A stretch of 5,573 nt of DNA from an uncultured Selenomonas sp. (GCA_945494195.1 CALYVJ010000141.1:1-5573); one strand, 5' to 3'; positions 1 through 5,488 are shown, counted from the first letter of the stretch. Translations and numbers: made by a program. The notes: generated by a model from the sequence alone, not told the origin.

Positions 1-798
1 GCAGTAGAACCCATGCTCAAACAGGGGCGGATTCCGGATAGCGTCCGCCGAGGCAGGTCTTTTCTCGCTGGCTGGATGCTTCACAATGAGCGCGAAAATC
101 CTCTTTATGAGCATTTCGATAAGATTCTTGATATCTGTGAAAAATATGATGTGACGCTCAGTCTGGGAGATGGTATGCGTCCTGGCTGCACCGCCGATGC
201 TACGGACCGAGGGCAGCTGACGGAGCTCATTACGCTGGGCGAGCTCGTCGATCGGGCTTGGCGCCGCGGTGTGCAGGTCATGGTGGAGGGGCCGGGGCAT
301 GTCCCTTATGATCAGATTGCCGCCAATATGAAATTGGAAAAACGACTGTGCCGCAATGCTCCCTTCTATGTGTTAGGCCCGTTGGTAACGGATGTAGCGC
401 CGGGTTACGATCATATCACAGCCGCAATCGGTGGGACGCTTGCTGCCGTAAGTGGTGCGGATTTTCTCTGCTATGTGACGCCCGCTGAGCATTTGGCCTT
501 GCCGACTATAGAAGATGTTCATACCGGCGTGATTACCTCTCGGATTGCAGCCCATGCAGCAGATATGGTACGTGGGGTTCCAGGGGCGGTAGAATGGGAT
601 AGGAAGATGGCGAAAGCCCGTAAAGTGCTCGACTGGGATGCACAGCTGGAACTCGCGATTGACCCGGAATTAGCGCGGAAAAAACGTGGCGAGCGGAACA
701 AGGTGGGCGAGGAGGCTTGCTCCATGTGCGGGGACTATTGTGCGGTTAAGATTATCAGCAAGTATTTTGATAAACCTCAGTGTCCCTGCAACGATTGA
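1..798 (+). CDS. thiC: Phosphomethylpyrimidine synthase ThiC, C-terminal part (5' end outside window)
   Basis: The reading frame is open from base 1 to the TGA at 796-798, giving 265 visible residues; the true start lies upstream. ThiC is a cytosolic radical-SAM enzyme that rearranges aminoimidazole ribotide into HMP phosphate, the pyrimidine half of thiamine. Visible family signatures, numbered from base 1, are DGMRPG (57-62), EGPGH (96-100, carrying a substrate Glu and a zinc His), APFY-LGPL (substrate Tyr 123), CYVTPAEHL (zinc His 164) and the C-terminal cluster cysteines C240, C243 and C247. The cluster spacing is CX2CX3C, not the CX2CX4C of E. coli; I recall the shorter clostridial and archaeal forms having this spacing. 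The substrate-binding SRGG reads RRGR (16-19). A ThiC paralogue of the Bza group (anaerobic benzimidazole synthesis) is a less likely alternative, since no cobamide genes are nearby. No clear terminator follows, so read-through into the next gene is possible. Confidence 0.93.
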   Translation, partial: AVEPMLKQGRIPDSVRRGRSFLAGWMLHNERENPLYEHFDKILDICEKYDVTLSLGDGMRPGCTADATDRGQLTELITLGELVDRAWRRGVQVMVEGPGHVPYDQIAANMKLEKRLCRNAPFYVLGPLVTDVAPGYDHITAAIGGTLAAVSGADFLCYVTPAEHLALPTIEDVHTGVITSRIAAHAADMVRGVPGAVEWDRKMAKARKVLDWDAQLELAIDPELARKKRGERNKVGEEACSMCGDYCAVKIISKYFDKPQCPCND

Positions 799-905
799 TT
801 TACAGGGAATCCCTGCGGAAAAACAATTGAAAAATTTCTGTCTAAAAGCAGGAATCACCGAGAAAAAAACCGAATATTAAGGTATAAACAATAAAACAGA
901 CTCGC

Positions 906-912
906 AGGGAGG
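906..912 (+). promoter_or_regulatory. Ribosome binding site of the universal stress protein gene
   Basis: AGGGAGG lies 7 bases before the ATG at 920 and fixes the start. The 121-base gap after thiC shows no convincing -35/-10 pair and no T-tailed terminator. It holds only a short CAGGGA/TCCCTG inverted repeat (803-815). Confidence 0.8.
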
Positions 913-919
913 TTTTATT

Positions 920-1300
920 ATGGGGAAAATCAAAAAAATCCTGGTTCCGGTTGACGGTTCTGTAAATGGTTGCAAGGCGGTAGATGAGGCAATTTTCTTT
1001 GCGGAAAAGTGCCAGGCGGATCTGGACTTTGTCTATGTAGCCAGCAATATCAATAAGGATATTCCCAGCCATATTGTATTTGACCGTATTTGGGAGAAGA
1101 TTCCGGATGATCTCCGTGCTGCGAAACATGTAGAAACGGGCAATATCCCGAAGGCCATCATCCGCGTGGCCGGGCAGGAACACAGTGACATGATTATCAT
1201 GGGCAGCCGCGGGCTCGGACTTTTCAAAGGGGCTTTGATTGGCAGTGTCAGTCAGAAGGTTATTGAGGAGTCACCGATTCCTGTTATGGTCATCAAATAA
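920..1300 (+). CDS. Universal stress protein, UspA family (ATP-binding type)
   Basis: This encodes a 126-residue single-domain cytosolic protein of the UspA fold. It opens with beta-strand KKILVPVDGS (residues 5-14), whose Asp12 sits where the family contacts adenine. It ends with the ATP-binding signature G-X2-G-X9-G-S, read here as GSRG at 95-98 and Gly108-Ser109, followed by the usual SPIPVMVIK terminal strand. Proteins with this signature bind ATP and usually dimerise; their role is survival under stress or energy limitation, and no specific partner can be read from sequence. It is somewhat shorter than the common 140-150 residues, mainly in the variable middle between residues 40 and 75. 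The ATG at 920 has a strong ribosome binding site. The gene is followed directly by a hairpin terminator and then a CBS-domain gene, another adenylate-binding type of protein, which suggests a shared energy-status theme (inference). Confidence 0.93.
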   Translation: MGKIKKILVPVDGSVNGCKAVDEAIFFAEKCQADLDFVYVASNINKDIPSHIVFDRIWEKIPDDLRAAKHVETGNIPKAIIRVAGQEHSDMIIMGSRGLGLFKGALIGSVSQKVIEESPIPVMVIK

Positions 1301-1312
1301 GTATTTCGGCAG

Positions 1313-1341
1313 CTGCCAGTGGTTTTCCGCTGGCAGTTTTT
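1313..1341 (+). terminator. Rho-independent terminator after the universal stress protein gene
   Basis: The arms CTGCCAGTGG (1313-1322) and CCGCTGGCAG (1327-1336) form a 10-bp stem with one G-T wobble and a TTTT loop, followed by five T (1337-1341). It sits 12 bases after the usp stop and only 25 bases before the ATG of the CBS gene, so it may also act as a leader attenuator for that gene. Confidence 0.88.
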
Positions 1342-1354
1342 GCTAGGACGAAGC

Positions 1355-1360
1355 GAGGTG
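1355..1360 (+). promoter_or_regulatory. Ribosome binding site that decides the CBS gene start
   Basis: GAGGTG lies 6 bases before the ATG at 1367. An upstream in-frame GTG at 1319 falls inside the terminator stem and has no ribosome binding site, so the ATG is preferred. Confidence 0.75.
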
Positions 1361-1366
1361 CTTATT

Positions 1367-1813
1367 ATGCTGGTAAAAGAAATCATGACCAAAGAGGTGA
1401 TTACCGTTCATCCAGAGGCATCCATCCGGGAGTTGGCGGAACTTTTGGTTTCCAATCGGATATCGGGGGTACCTGTGGTAGATGCGGCAGGAGAACTTCG
1501 AGGGATTGTCAGCGAAGGGGATTTGCTGCGTAAAGAGGCTGCTCCTGATGCTCCGGATGAACTCTGTATCCTTGGGGCGATAATCTATTATAATGGTCTT
1601 ACGGAATATCGGGATGCATTCCGGAAATTTGCTGCCCTTACTGCCGAGCAGATTATGACGGAAAAGGTTATGACCGTCAAGGGGGAGGATGAGGTCGGTA
1701 AAGTGGCAAAGCTGATGCTCAACAAGCATATCAAACGGCTTCCGGTGGTGGATGATAATGGGCAGCTGGTTGGTATTGTCAGCCGGGCGGATATTGTGAA
1801 AATGTTTTTGTAA
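1367..1813 (+). CDS. CBS-domain pair protein
   Basis: This encodes a 148-residue soluble protein made almost entirely of two CBS repeats (a Bateman module). The first repeat runs from about residue 2 to 60 (IMTKEVITVHPEA, then SGVPVVDAAGELRGIVSEGDLL). The second runs from about residue 93 to 148 (IMTEKVMTVKGED, then KRLPVVDDNGQLVGIVSRADIV). The segment between them, about residues 61-92, carries an aromatic stretch containing IIYYNGLTEY. CBS pairs bind AMP, ATP or other adenosyl ligands and normally regulate attached or partner proteins. No effector domain is fused here, so it is either a free-standing nucleotide sensor or acts on an unknown partner. The start is the ATG with GAGGTG upstream. 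No promoter fits between the preceding terminator and the gene, so expression needs terminator read-through or a promoter inside the end of the usp gene. Confidence 0.92.
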   Translation: MLVKEIMTKEVITVHPEASIRELAELLVSNRISGVPVVDAAGELRGIVSEGDLLRKEAAPDAPDELCILGAIIYYNGLTEYRDAFRKFAALTAEQIMTEKVMTVKGEDEVGKVAKLMLNKHIKRLPVVDDNGQLVGIVSRADIVKMFL

Positions 1814-1816
1814 GCC

Positions 1817-1850
1817 AAAAGGCTGTACCGGATGTGGTACAGCCTTTTTT
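1817..1850. terminator. Bidirectional terminator between converging genes
   Basis: The arms at 1817-1829 and 1836-1848 (core GGCTGTACC / GGTACAGCC, flanked by AAAA and TTTT) form a 13-bp perfect stem with a 6-base loop. Six T (1845-1850) follow on the plus strand and four T on the minus strand. It begins 3 bases after the CBS gene stop, and the stop codon of the leftward membrane protein gene (1849-1851) overlaps the T tract. Confidence 0.92.
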
Positions 1851-2901
1851 ATGTTTGGTTATGTTTTTGAGCAAGCCAGCGCGAATTCTTTTTGTTTTCC
1901 AATTGACGCAGTCGATGCTCGTAAATGTCTTCAATGACCAATTTGCAGATGACGATGAAGGGAACCGCCAGGAACATGCCAGGGGCTCCGAGCAGTTCTC
2001 CACCCAGGATGATGCCGAGAATAATGGCAATGGGATGGAGGTTTAGGGATTTTCCAATCAAGGTCGGATAGATGAAGTTGTGATTGCTTTGCGTGAGCAG
2101 CAGGTAAAAGCCAGCGGTCTGTAGGGCAATGAAGGGGTTAACGGTGGCTGTCAGCAGGATTCCAAAGGCAGAAGCAACCGTCGGGCCCAGTACGGGGATG
2201 AATTCGCAAATGCCTGAAACCATGGCAAAGACTGAGGCATAGGGGAGATCCCGCAGGGTGAAATAGAGAAAAACGATGACTGCGGTAATGCAGCAGATGA
2301 TCAGCTGGCTGAAAATATAAGTGCGTAGGGCGCTTAAAATGCGGTTGAAAAGATTCAAGACCCGGCCGGTATCCTTTTGCGGAAAGCGGGTGGCGAGATA
2401 CTGTTTGATTTCCTCACCGTCCTTGAGGAGATAAAAGGTCACAAAAAGGATGATGACCATGTCGATGATTTTATTGAATAGGGAAAGCAGCACCGTTAGC
2501 GATGATTTCAAGGCATCGACACTGGTGGACTTGAGTTCAGACCAGACATTGTCCAGTTCGGCATGGAGAAATTCCGACTCCTGCAGCAGGGGACCATTCT
2601 GGATTCTTTCTGTCAGCTGCGGGAAGTCGGTAATAAAACGGGAAAAAGTTGGAACAAAGCTGCTGGAGACCAATGCCAGCAGCAGAAAGGTGAGACTGAC
2701 AAAAGCTATGAGTACAATTCCTGCTGCCAGGGAGCGGGGAATCTTTTTGTTCAAGGCGTTTACTGGTGGAAGCAGGAGCAGTTGCAGCAACAGGGAGATA
2801 AAGATGATAAAAGCGAGCTGGGGGATATACCAGAAGGTGGATAATAAAATGGTAAAGGTAATACTCAGCAGGATAGAGGTGCGATAATCGCGTATTTGCA
2901 T
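1849..2901 (-). CDS. AI-2E (PerM/UPF0118) family transporter
   Basis: This encodes a 350-residue polytopic inner-membrane protein. Hydrophobic segments lie at about residues 9-26, 28-45, 58-80, 145-160, 195-217, 221-250, 255-275, 288-303 and 308-323. The long soluble loop between the third and fourth segments (about 82-140) is typical of the family. Signatures include LLKDGEEI (158-165), EFIPVLGP (233-240), YPTLIGKSLNLHP (278-290), ILGGELLGAPG (298-308) and FLAVPF (310-315). Members are linked to AI-2 export (TqsA) or Na+/H+ exchange in some bacteria, but the substrate of any one member cannot be read from sequence. The C-terminus is a basic tail (about 325-350). The ATG at 2901 has AAAGGA 7 bases upstream and a good promoter about 40 bases away. 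The gene is a single unit between two terminators. Family confidence is high; substrate is unknown. Confidence 0.93.
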   Translation of the reverse strand: MQIRDYRTSILLSITFTILLSTFWYIPQLAFIIFISLLLQLLLLPPVNALNKKIPRSLAAGIVLIAFVSLTFLLLALVSSSFVPTFSRFITDFPQLTERIQNGPLLQESEFLHAELDNVWSELKSTSVDALKSSLTVLLSLFNKIIDMVIILFVTFYLLKDGEEIKQYLATRFPQKDTGRVLNLFNRILSALRTYIFSQLIICCITAVIVFLYFTLRDLPYASVFAMVSGICEFIPVLGPTVASAFGILLTATVNPFIALQTAGFYLLLTQSNHNFIYPTLIGKSLNLHPIAIILGIILGGELLGAPGMFLAVPFIVICKLVIEDIYEHRLRQLENKKNSRWLAQKHNQT

Positions 2902-2908
2902 AATGGCG

Positions 2909-2914
2909 TCCTTT
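2909..2914 (-). promoter_or_regulatory. Ribosome binding site of the AI-2E family gene
   Basis: On the minus strand AAAGGA lies 7 bases before the ATG at 2901-2899 and supports that start. Confidence 0.7.
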
Positions 2915-2942
2915 CGTGTGTTTGCATTACGTATTTGTTACT

Positions 2943-2951
2943 ATTATATCA
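2943..2951 (-). promoter_or_regulatory. Extended -10 promoter of the AI-2E family gene
   Basis: On the minus strand TGATATAAT gives a perfect TATAAT (2948-2943) with the TGN extension. No good -35 lies 16-18 bases upstream, since that space is occupied by the terminator of the neighbouring peptidase gene; the extended -10 probably compensates. The predicted transcript start near 2936 leaves a leader of about 35 bases. Confidence 0.65.
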
Positions 2952-2958
2952 GTCTTGC

Positions 2959-2997
2959 AAAAAAAGGAAAGCGGTTCGCAGGGAACGCTTTCCTTTT
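2959..2997 (-). terminator. Rho-independent terminator of the M48 peptidase gene
   Basis: The arms GGAAAGCG (2966-2973) and CGCTTTCC (2986-2993) extend through flanking A/T and through TTC/GAA inside to a stem of about 15 bp with one bulged G (2974) and a GCAGG loop. Read leftward, it ends in seven T (2965-2959). It lies about 30 bases beyond the peptidase stop. A TTTTGAGATTTTTT stretch on the plus side could allow weak action in the other direction. Confidence 0.9.
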
Positions 2998-3025
2998 GAG
3001 ATTTTTTGTTATCGCATTGATTCAC

Positions 3026-4102
3026 TTATTTGATTTGGTTGAGGCGGGCGGCAAGGGTCGAGGCCGGTTCATCTCCTGCGACGCAGGTCATGATGGGCTG
3101 GTCGCCAAGCATGACGGTGTTGCCACTCACATAAGCAGCGCCTCGATTGTGTCCGTTGTGATAGGCGGCGCAGAGATTGCCCATGACAAAATATGCACGT
3201 TCACGGGCACTCATGCCGCCAGCCGCTGCTGGTGTCGTAAAGACTTTGGTGTTGACTTTTATGACTCCGTCTTTGTTAGCGACGTGTCCGCCGCTGTAGG
3301 TAGTCAGTTTTTTGGAGTAGGCATCACGGCGGTCATCATTGGCCGGGTGGTCGGAGATGAAGGCCTGGATACCGGATGGATTGCTTTTGGACAGATCCAT
3401 TACGCGCTGCCACACAGCGGCTGTAGCCCCGGGATTGTAATTCGTGTGGATGATGTAGTCAAATGCCAGTGCATCAGCCTCGCGTTCCATCGGTTTGGTG
3501 ATGTTCCGGTTGTTGATGACGGTGGCCATAAATGCACCGGCACTGGTGCCCGTGGCTGAGCCAAGAATAGCCATATTGAGCGACCGGCGGGCGCCCTTAG
3601 CTGGATGGTCCTTTTGTCCGTGGCCAAGTTCGTGTCCCAGTACTACGGCAATTTCGTCTTCATTGGTTAGCATACTATAAAGCCCCGTATTGACGCTGAG
3701 ATTGTGTCCCAAGGTGCAGAAGGCATTAAAGCTGTTTTCATTGTTGATGAAGTAATTGTAAGGTTTTTGATAAATGGACGGGTCGACAGCACCGATGGCC
3801 GCTGTAAGATTGGTCATGATGCGGTCGAGCTGCTGGTTCAAGGCCCAGTCATTGTTGACACCATATTTTTGCTTCATGGCCTGGAAATACTCCTGACGGC
3901 CCTCTTCGGTGTCGTTGTATTTGTGCAGGGTCTTGTTGAGTTCAGCATGGGCGGCTATACCGCCAAAGGCTGCGCCGAGAACACTGCTGGCGCTGGCTTC
4001 GGCTGGTGATGGCGTAAAAGCAGTTGCCGCTGTCGTTGAGGCAATGATGCCGGCTGCCAGCAGGCAGGTTAAATTTTTACGGGATTGGAAACGGATATTC
4101 AT
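3026..4102 (-). CDS. Secreted M48-family zinc metallopeptidase (BepA/LoiP-like) with extra C-terminal domain
   Basis: This encodes 358 residues. The N-terminus is a Sec signal peptide: basic FQSRKN, a hydrophobic core at about 11-28, and a likely cut after AEA near residue 36. There is no lipobox, so export to the periplasm or cell surface is expected. The peptidase domain (about 50-265) carries the zinc motif HELGH (157-161, catalytic Glu158). The third ligand is Glu206 in EREAD, with the paired Asp210, and a downstream SDHP motif (His252) matches the position of the regulatory His in BepA-type M48 enzymes. All catalytic residues are present. In this family such proteins degrade or help fold envelope proteins. 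Residues about 275-358 form a separate domain I do not recognise, with Cys311 and Cys340 possibly forming a disulfide. The start has GGAGG 8 bases upstream. The gene is divergent from the kinase-like gene and ends in its own terminator. Confidence 0.92.
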   Translation of the reverse strand: MNIRFQSRKNLTCLLAAGIIASTTAATAFTPSPAEASASSVLGAAFGGIAAHAELNKTLHKYNDTEEGRQEYFQAMKQKYGVNNDWALNQQLDRIMTNLTAAIGAVDPSIYQKPYNYFINNENSFNAFCTLGHNLSVNTGLYSMLTNEDEIAVVLGHELGHGQKDHPAKGARRSLNMAILGSATGTSAGAFMATVINNRNITKPMEREADALAFDYIIHTNYNPGATAAVWQRVMDLSKSNPSGIQAFISDHPANDDRRDAYSKKLTTYSGGHVANKDGVIKVNTKVFTTPAAAGGMSARERAYFVMGNLCAAYHNGHNRGAAYVSGNTVMLGDQPIMTCVAGDEPASTLAARLNQIK

Positions 4103-4108
4103 AATATC

Positions 4109-4116
4109 AACCTCCG
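4109..4116 (-). promoter_or_regulatory. Ribosome binding site of the M48 peptidase gene
   Basis: CGGAGGTT on the minus strand places GGAGG 8 bases before the ATG at 4102-4100. This start also gives a complete signal peptide, which supports it independently. Confidence 0.8.
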
Positions 4117-4141
4117 TTAAATATGTCTGTTTCTATCCCTT

Positions 4142-4150
4142 ATTATAACA
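4142..4150 (-). promoter_or_regulatory. Extended -10 promoter of the M48 peptidase gene
   Basis: On the minus strand TGTTATAAT is a perfect TATAAT (4147-4142) with a TGN extension. The -35 region is T-rich without a good TTGACA match. The predicted start near 4135 leaves a leader of about 33 bases. It has the same style as the promoter of the AI-2E family gene. Confidence 0.65.
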
Positions 4151-4210
4151 AAAATAGGTTAGAAAAAAGCATGAAAATTCTAATAGGATTCTTAAAACCT
4201 GGGGAATGTT

Positions 4211-4239
4211 TTGCTCTTGGTATAATTTGGGGGTATAAT
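4211..4239 (+). promoter_or_regulatory. Promoter region of the kinase-like gene with two -10 boxes
   Basis: Two TATAAT boxes lie at 4221-4226 and 4234-4239. The second has TTGCTC (4211-4216) exactly 17 bases upstream as a -35. The first has a TGG extension (4218-4220) and could work as an extended -10. Both sit in the repeat GGTATAAT (4219-4226 and 4232-4239). The leader to the ATG at 4286 would be about 40-55 bases. Confidence 0.68.
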
Positions 4240-4272
4240 GCAAAGAGAATATGCTTTTACCAAAGGAATGAC

Positions 4273-4278
4273 AGGAGG
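4273..4278 (+). promoter_or_regulatory. Ribosome binding site that decides the kinase-like gene start
   Basis: A full AGGAGG lies 7 bases before the ATG at 4286. The alternative in-frame ATG at 4238 overlaps the second -10 box and cannot be the normal start. Confidence 0.88.
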
Positions 4279-4285
4279 AAAAACT

Positions 4286-5311
4286 ATGGGGGGAAAAGTG
4301 TGGCGAACCTGCCGTCTTACGATAAATGGATTGGGGCATAAGGTACAATATAATCAGGCGACAATTGACAATCTGTTTATTCCATTTCTGCGGAGAATGA
4401 CCAGAATGCAACAGGGGCTGGGAAAACGTCTGGTAATTTTTTTTGTAGCGCCTCCGGGAACTGGAAAGTCAACTTTGGCACTGCTGTTGGAGCAGTTGTC
4501 TGTAACGGATCCTAACCTTGAGCCGGTGCAATCCATTGGTCTTGATGGTTTCCATTATCATAGTGATTATATCCGCAGGCATCATGTGGACCGCAATGGC
4601 GAAAGAATTCCCATGACGGCAGTAAAGGGATGTCCAGAGACCTTTGATGTGGAGCACCTGGTCGAAAAGCTCGAAACAGTTCGCATGGCGGATATTCGTT
4701 GGCCGATTTATGACCGCACGATTCACGATGTAGTGGAAGAAGTGGTAAAGATTCGTCGCAAGATTATCCTGCTGGAGGGAAACTGGCTGCTGCTGGGAGA
4801 AGACCCATGGCAGAAAATCCGCAGTTATGCGGACTATTCGCTGTTTATCAGCGCTGAACCGCGGGATTTGAAAGAACGGCTTATCGCCCGAAAAATGGCG
4901 GGTGGCAAATCCCGGGAGGATGCAGAGAGGTTCTATCGGGAAAGCGACCGGATTAATGTGGAACGGGTGCTCAAAAAGTCCTGGCCGGCAGATGAAACCT
5001 GGCAGATGCTTGGCGATGGGGATTACCAGCTGAAGGGGAAAATTATGCCGACCAATATGGTGGATCGGAATGCTTTGTGGAAAAAGCCCAATGTTTCAAT
5101 CGAGAGCAGTTTACTCGGGGGAATTAATCGCCGTATGGGGGTAGAGCAGGGAAATGATGGTGCTTTATTCAAAAATGGTTATGCGGAAGGCTTATCCGCA
5201 GCCCGCCGGACAATCCTGCGGAAATTGTACTTGGATGGAACAATGAGCAGTAAGGCTATTATGGAGACGTTTGAACTGACACCGGAAGAATTGGCGGATA
5301 TCTTGAAATAA
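4286..5311 (+). CDS. P-loop nucleoside/nucleotide kinase family protein (YggC/uridine-kinase-like) with C-terminal tail
   Basis: This encodes a 341-residue cytosolic protein. Residues 1-46 form an N-terminal segment leading into strand RLVIFFV and the Walker A APPGTGKST (55-63). The first Walker position is Ala, which I recall as common in this group. LDGFHYH (86-92) is the substrate-side Asp motif of the uridine kinase/pantothenate kinase-like clan. KGCPETFD (114-121), WPIYDR (139-144) and EGNWLLL (164-170) follow; the last is the Walker B-like strand. LIARKMAGGKS (199-209) resembles the lid with basic phosphate-binding residues, and an SDRIN motif follows (220-224). The expected activity is ATP-dependent phosphorylation of a nucleoside, sugar or vitamin, but the substrate cannot be read. 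Residues from about 262 to 341 extend beyond the kinase core, ending in a helical stretch with ELTPEELADILK. The gene is a single unit with its own promoter and terminator. Confidence 0.87.
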   Translation: MGGKVWRTCRLTINGLGHKVQYNQATIDNLFIPFLRRMTRMQQGLGKRLVIFFVAPPGTGKSTLALLLEQLSVTDPNLEPVQSIGLDGFHYHSDYIRRHHVDRNGERIPMTAVKGCPETFDVEHLVEKLETVRMADIRWPIYDRTIHDVVEEVVKIRRKIILLEGNWLLLGEDPWQKIRSYADYSLFISAEPRDLKERLIARKMAGGKSREDAERFYRESDRINVERVLKKSWPADETWQMLGDGDYQLKGKIMPTNMVDRNALWKKPNVSIESSLLGGINRRMGVEQGNDGALFKNGYAEGLSAARRTILRKLYLDGTMSSKAIMETFELTPEELADILK

Positions 5312-5317
5312 AAGGTT

Positions 5318-5358
5318 GAACTGCCCTCTTGGGTAACAATAAGAGGGCAGTTCTTTTT
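5318..5358 (+). terminator. Rho-independent terminator of the kinase-like gene
   Basis: The perfect 13-bp arms GAACTGCCCTCTT (5318-5330) and AAGAGGGCAGTTC (5341-5353) enclose a 10-base loop and are followed by five T (5354-5358). The stem starts 6 bases after the stop codon. Confidence 0.94.
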
Positions 5359-5372
5359 ACGTGCAAATAGGA

Positions 5373-5388
5373 TTGAAAACATTTTCAA
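5373..5388. promoter_or_regulatory. 16-bp palindrome resembling a CcpA cre operator
   Basis: TTGAAAACATTTTCAA has perfect 7-bp arms around a CA centre. It fits the cre consensus WTGNAARCGNWWWCAW at every position except the central G, which is A. Binding by CcpA or another LacI-family regulator is an inference. It lies upstream of a -10-like element at 5425. Confidence 0.45.
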
Positions 5389-5390
5389 AA

Positions 5391-5402
5391 CGTGAAAACA
5401 CG
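5391..5402. repeat. Second short palindrome CGTGAAAACACG
   Basis: The CGTG and CACG arms flank AAAA. A further CACG at 5409-5412 lets AAAACGTG (5387-5394) pair instead with CACGTTTT (5409-5416). It sits directly after the cre-like palindrome and just before a -10-like box, a typical place for an operator. The function is unknown. Confidence 0.4.
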
Positions 5403-5419
5403 AATAAACACGTTTTTAT

Positions 5420-5430
5420 TATACTATAAT
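5420..5430 (+). promoter_or_regulatory. Possible -10 element(s) with no clear -35
   Basis: TATACT (5420-5425) and TATAAT (5425-5430) overlap by one base. No TTGACA-like box lies 16-19 bases upstream and there is no TG extension, so any promoter here would be weak or activator-dependent. No intact gene follows within the window. Confidence 0.35.
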
Positions 5431-5488
5431 CATAACAAGGGGAAAAACAGTTAGGGGTCTTTACTGGAAGAAAAAGAAAGGGAAAGTG

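Noticed and set aside
783..833. Possible terminator after thiC formed by the TCCCTG/CAGGGA repeats
   Set aside because: The stems are 5-6 bp, compete with each other, partly lie in the coding region and are not followed by a T run.
842..1183. Leftward open frame antisense to the universal stress protein gene
   Set aside because: It overlaps a clear UspA-family gene with an ideal ribosome binding site, and its translation has no recognisable domain.
1319..1366. GTG at 1319 as an earlier start of the CBS protein
   Set aside because: It lies in the stem of the usp terminator without a ribosome binding site. The 16 extra residues do not belong to a CBS domain.
2903..3559. Rightward open frame of about 218 codons antisense to the M48 peptidase gene
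   Set aside because: It runs through the peptidase terminator and coding region, has no ribosome binding site, and its translation shows no family features. The opposite strand has a full HEXXH enzyme with a signal peptide.
4238..4285. ATG at 4238 as an earlier start of the kinase-like protein
   Set aside because: It overlaps a -10 box, whereas the ATG at 4286 has a full AGGAGG at 7 bases.
5387..5417. AAAACGTG / CACGTTTTT as a second terminator after the kinase-like gene
   Set aside because: The stem is only 8 bp and half A-T, with a 14-base loop. A much stronger terminator lies just upstream, so an operator role fits better.
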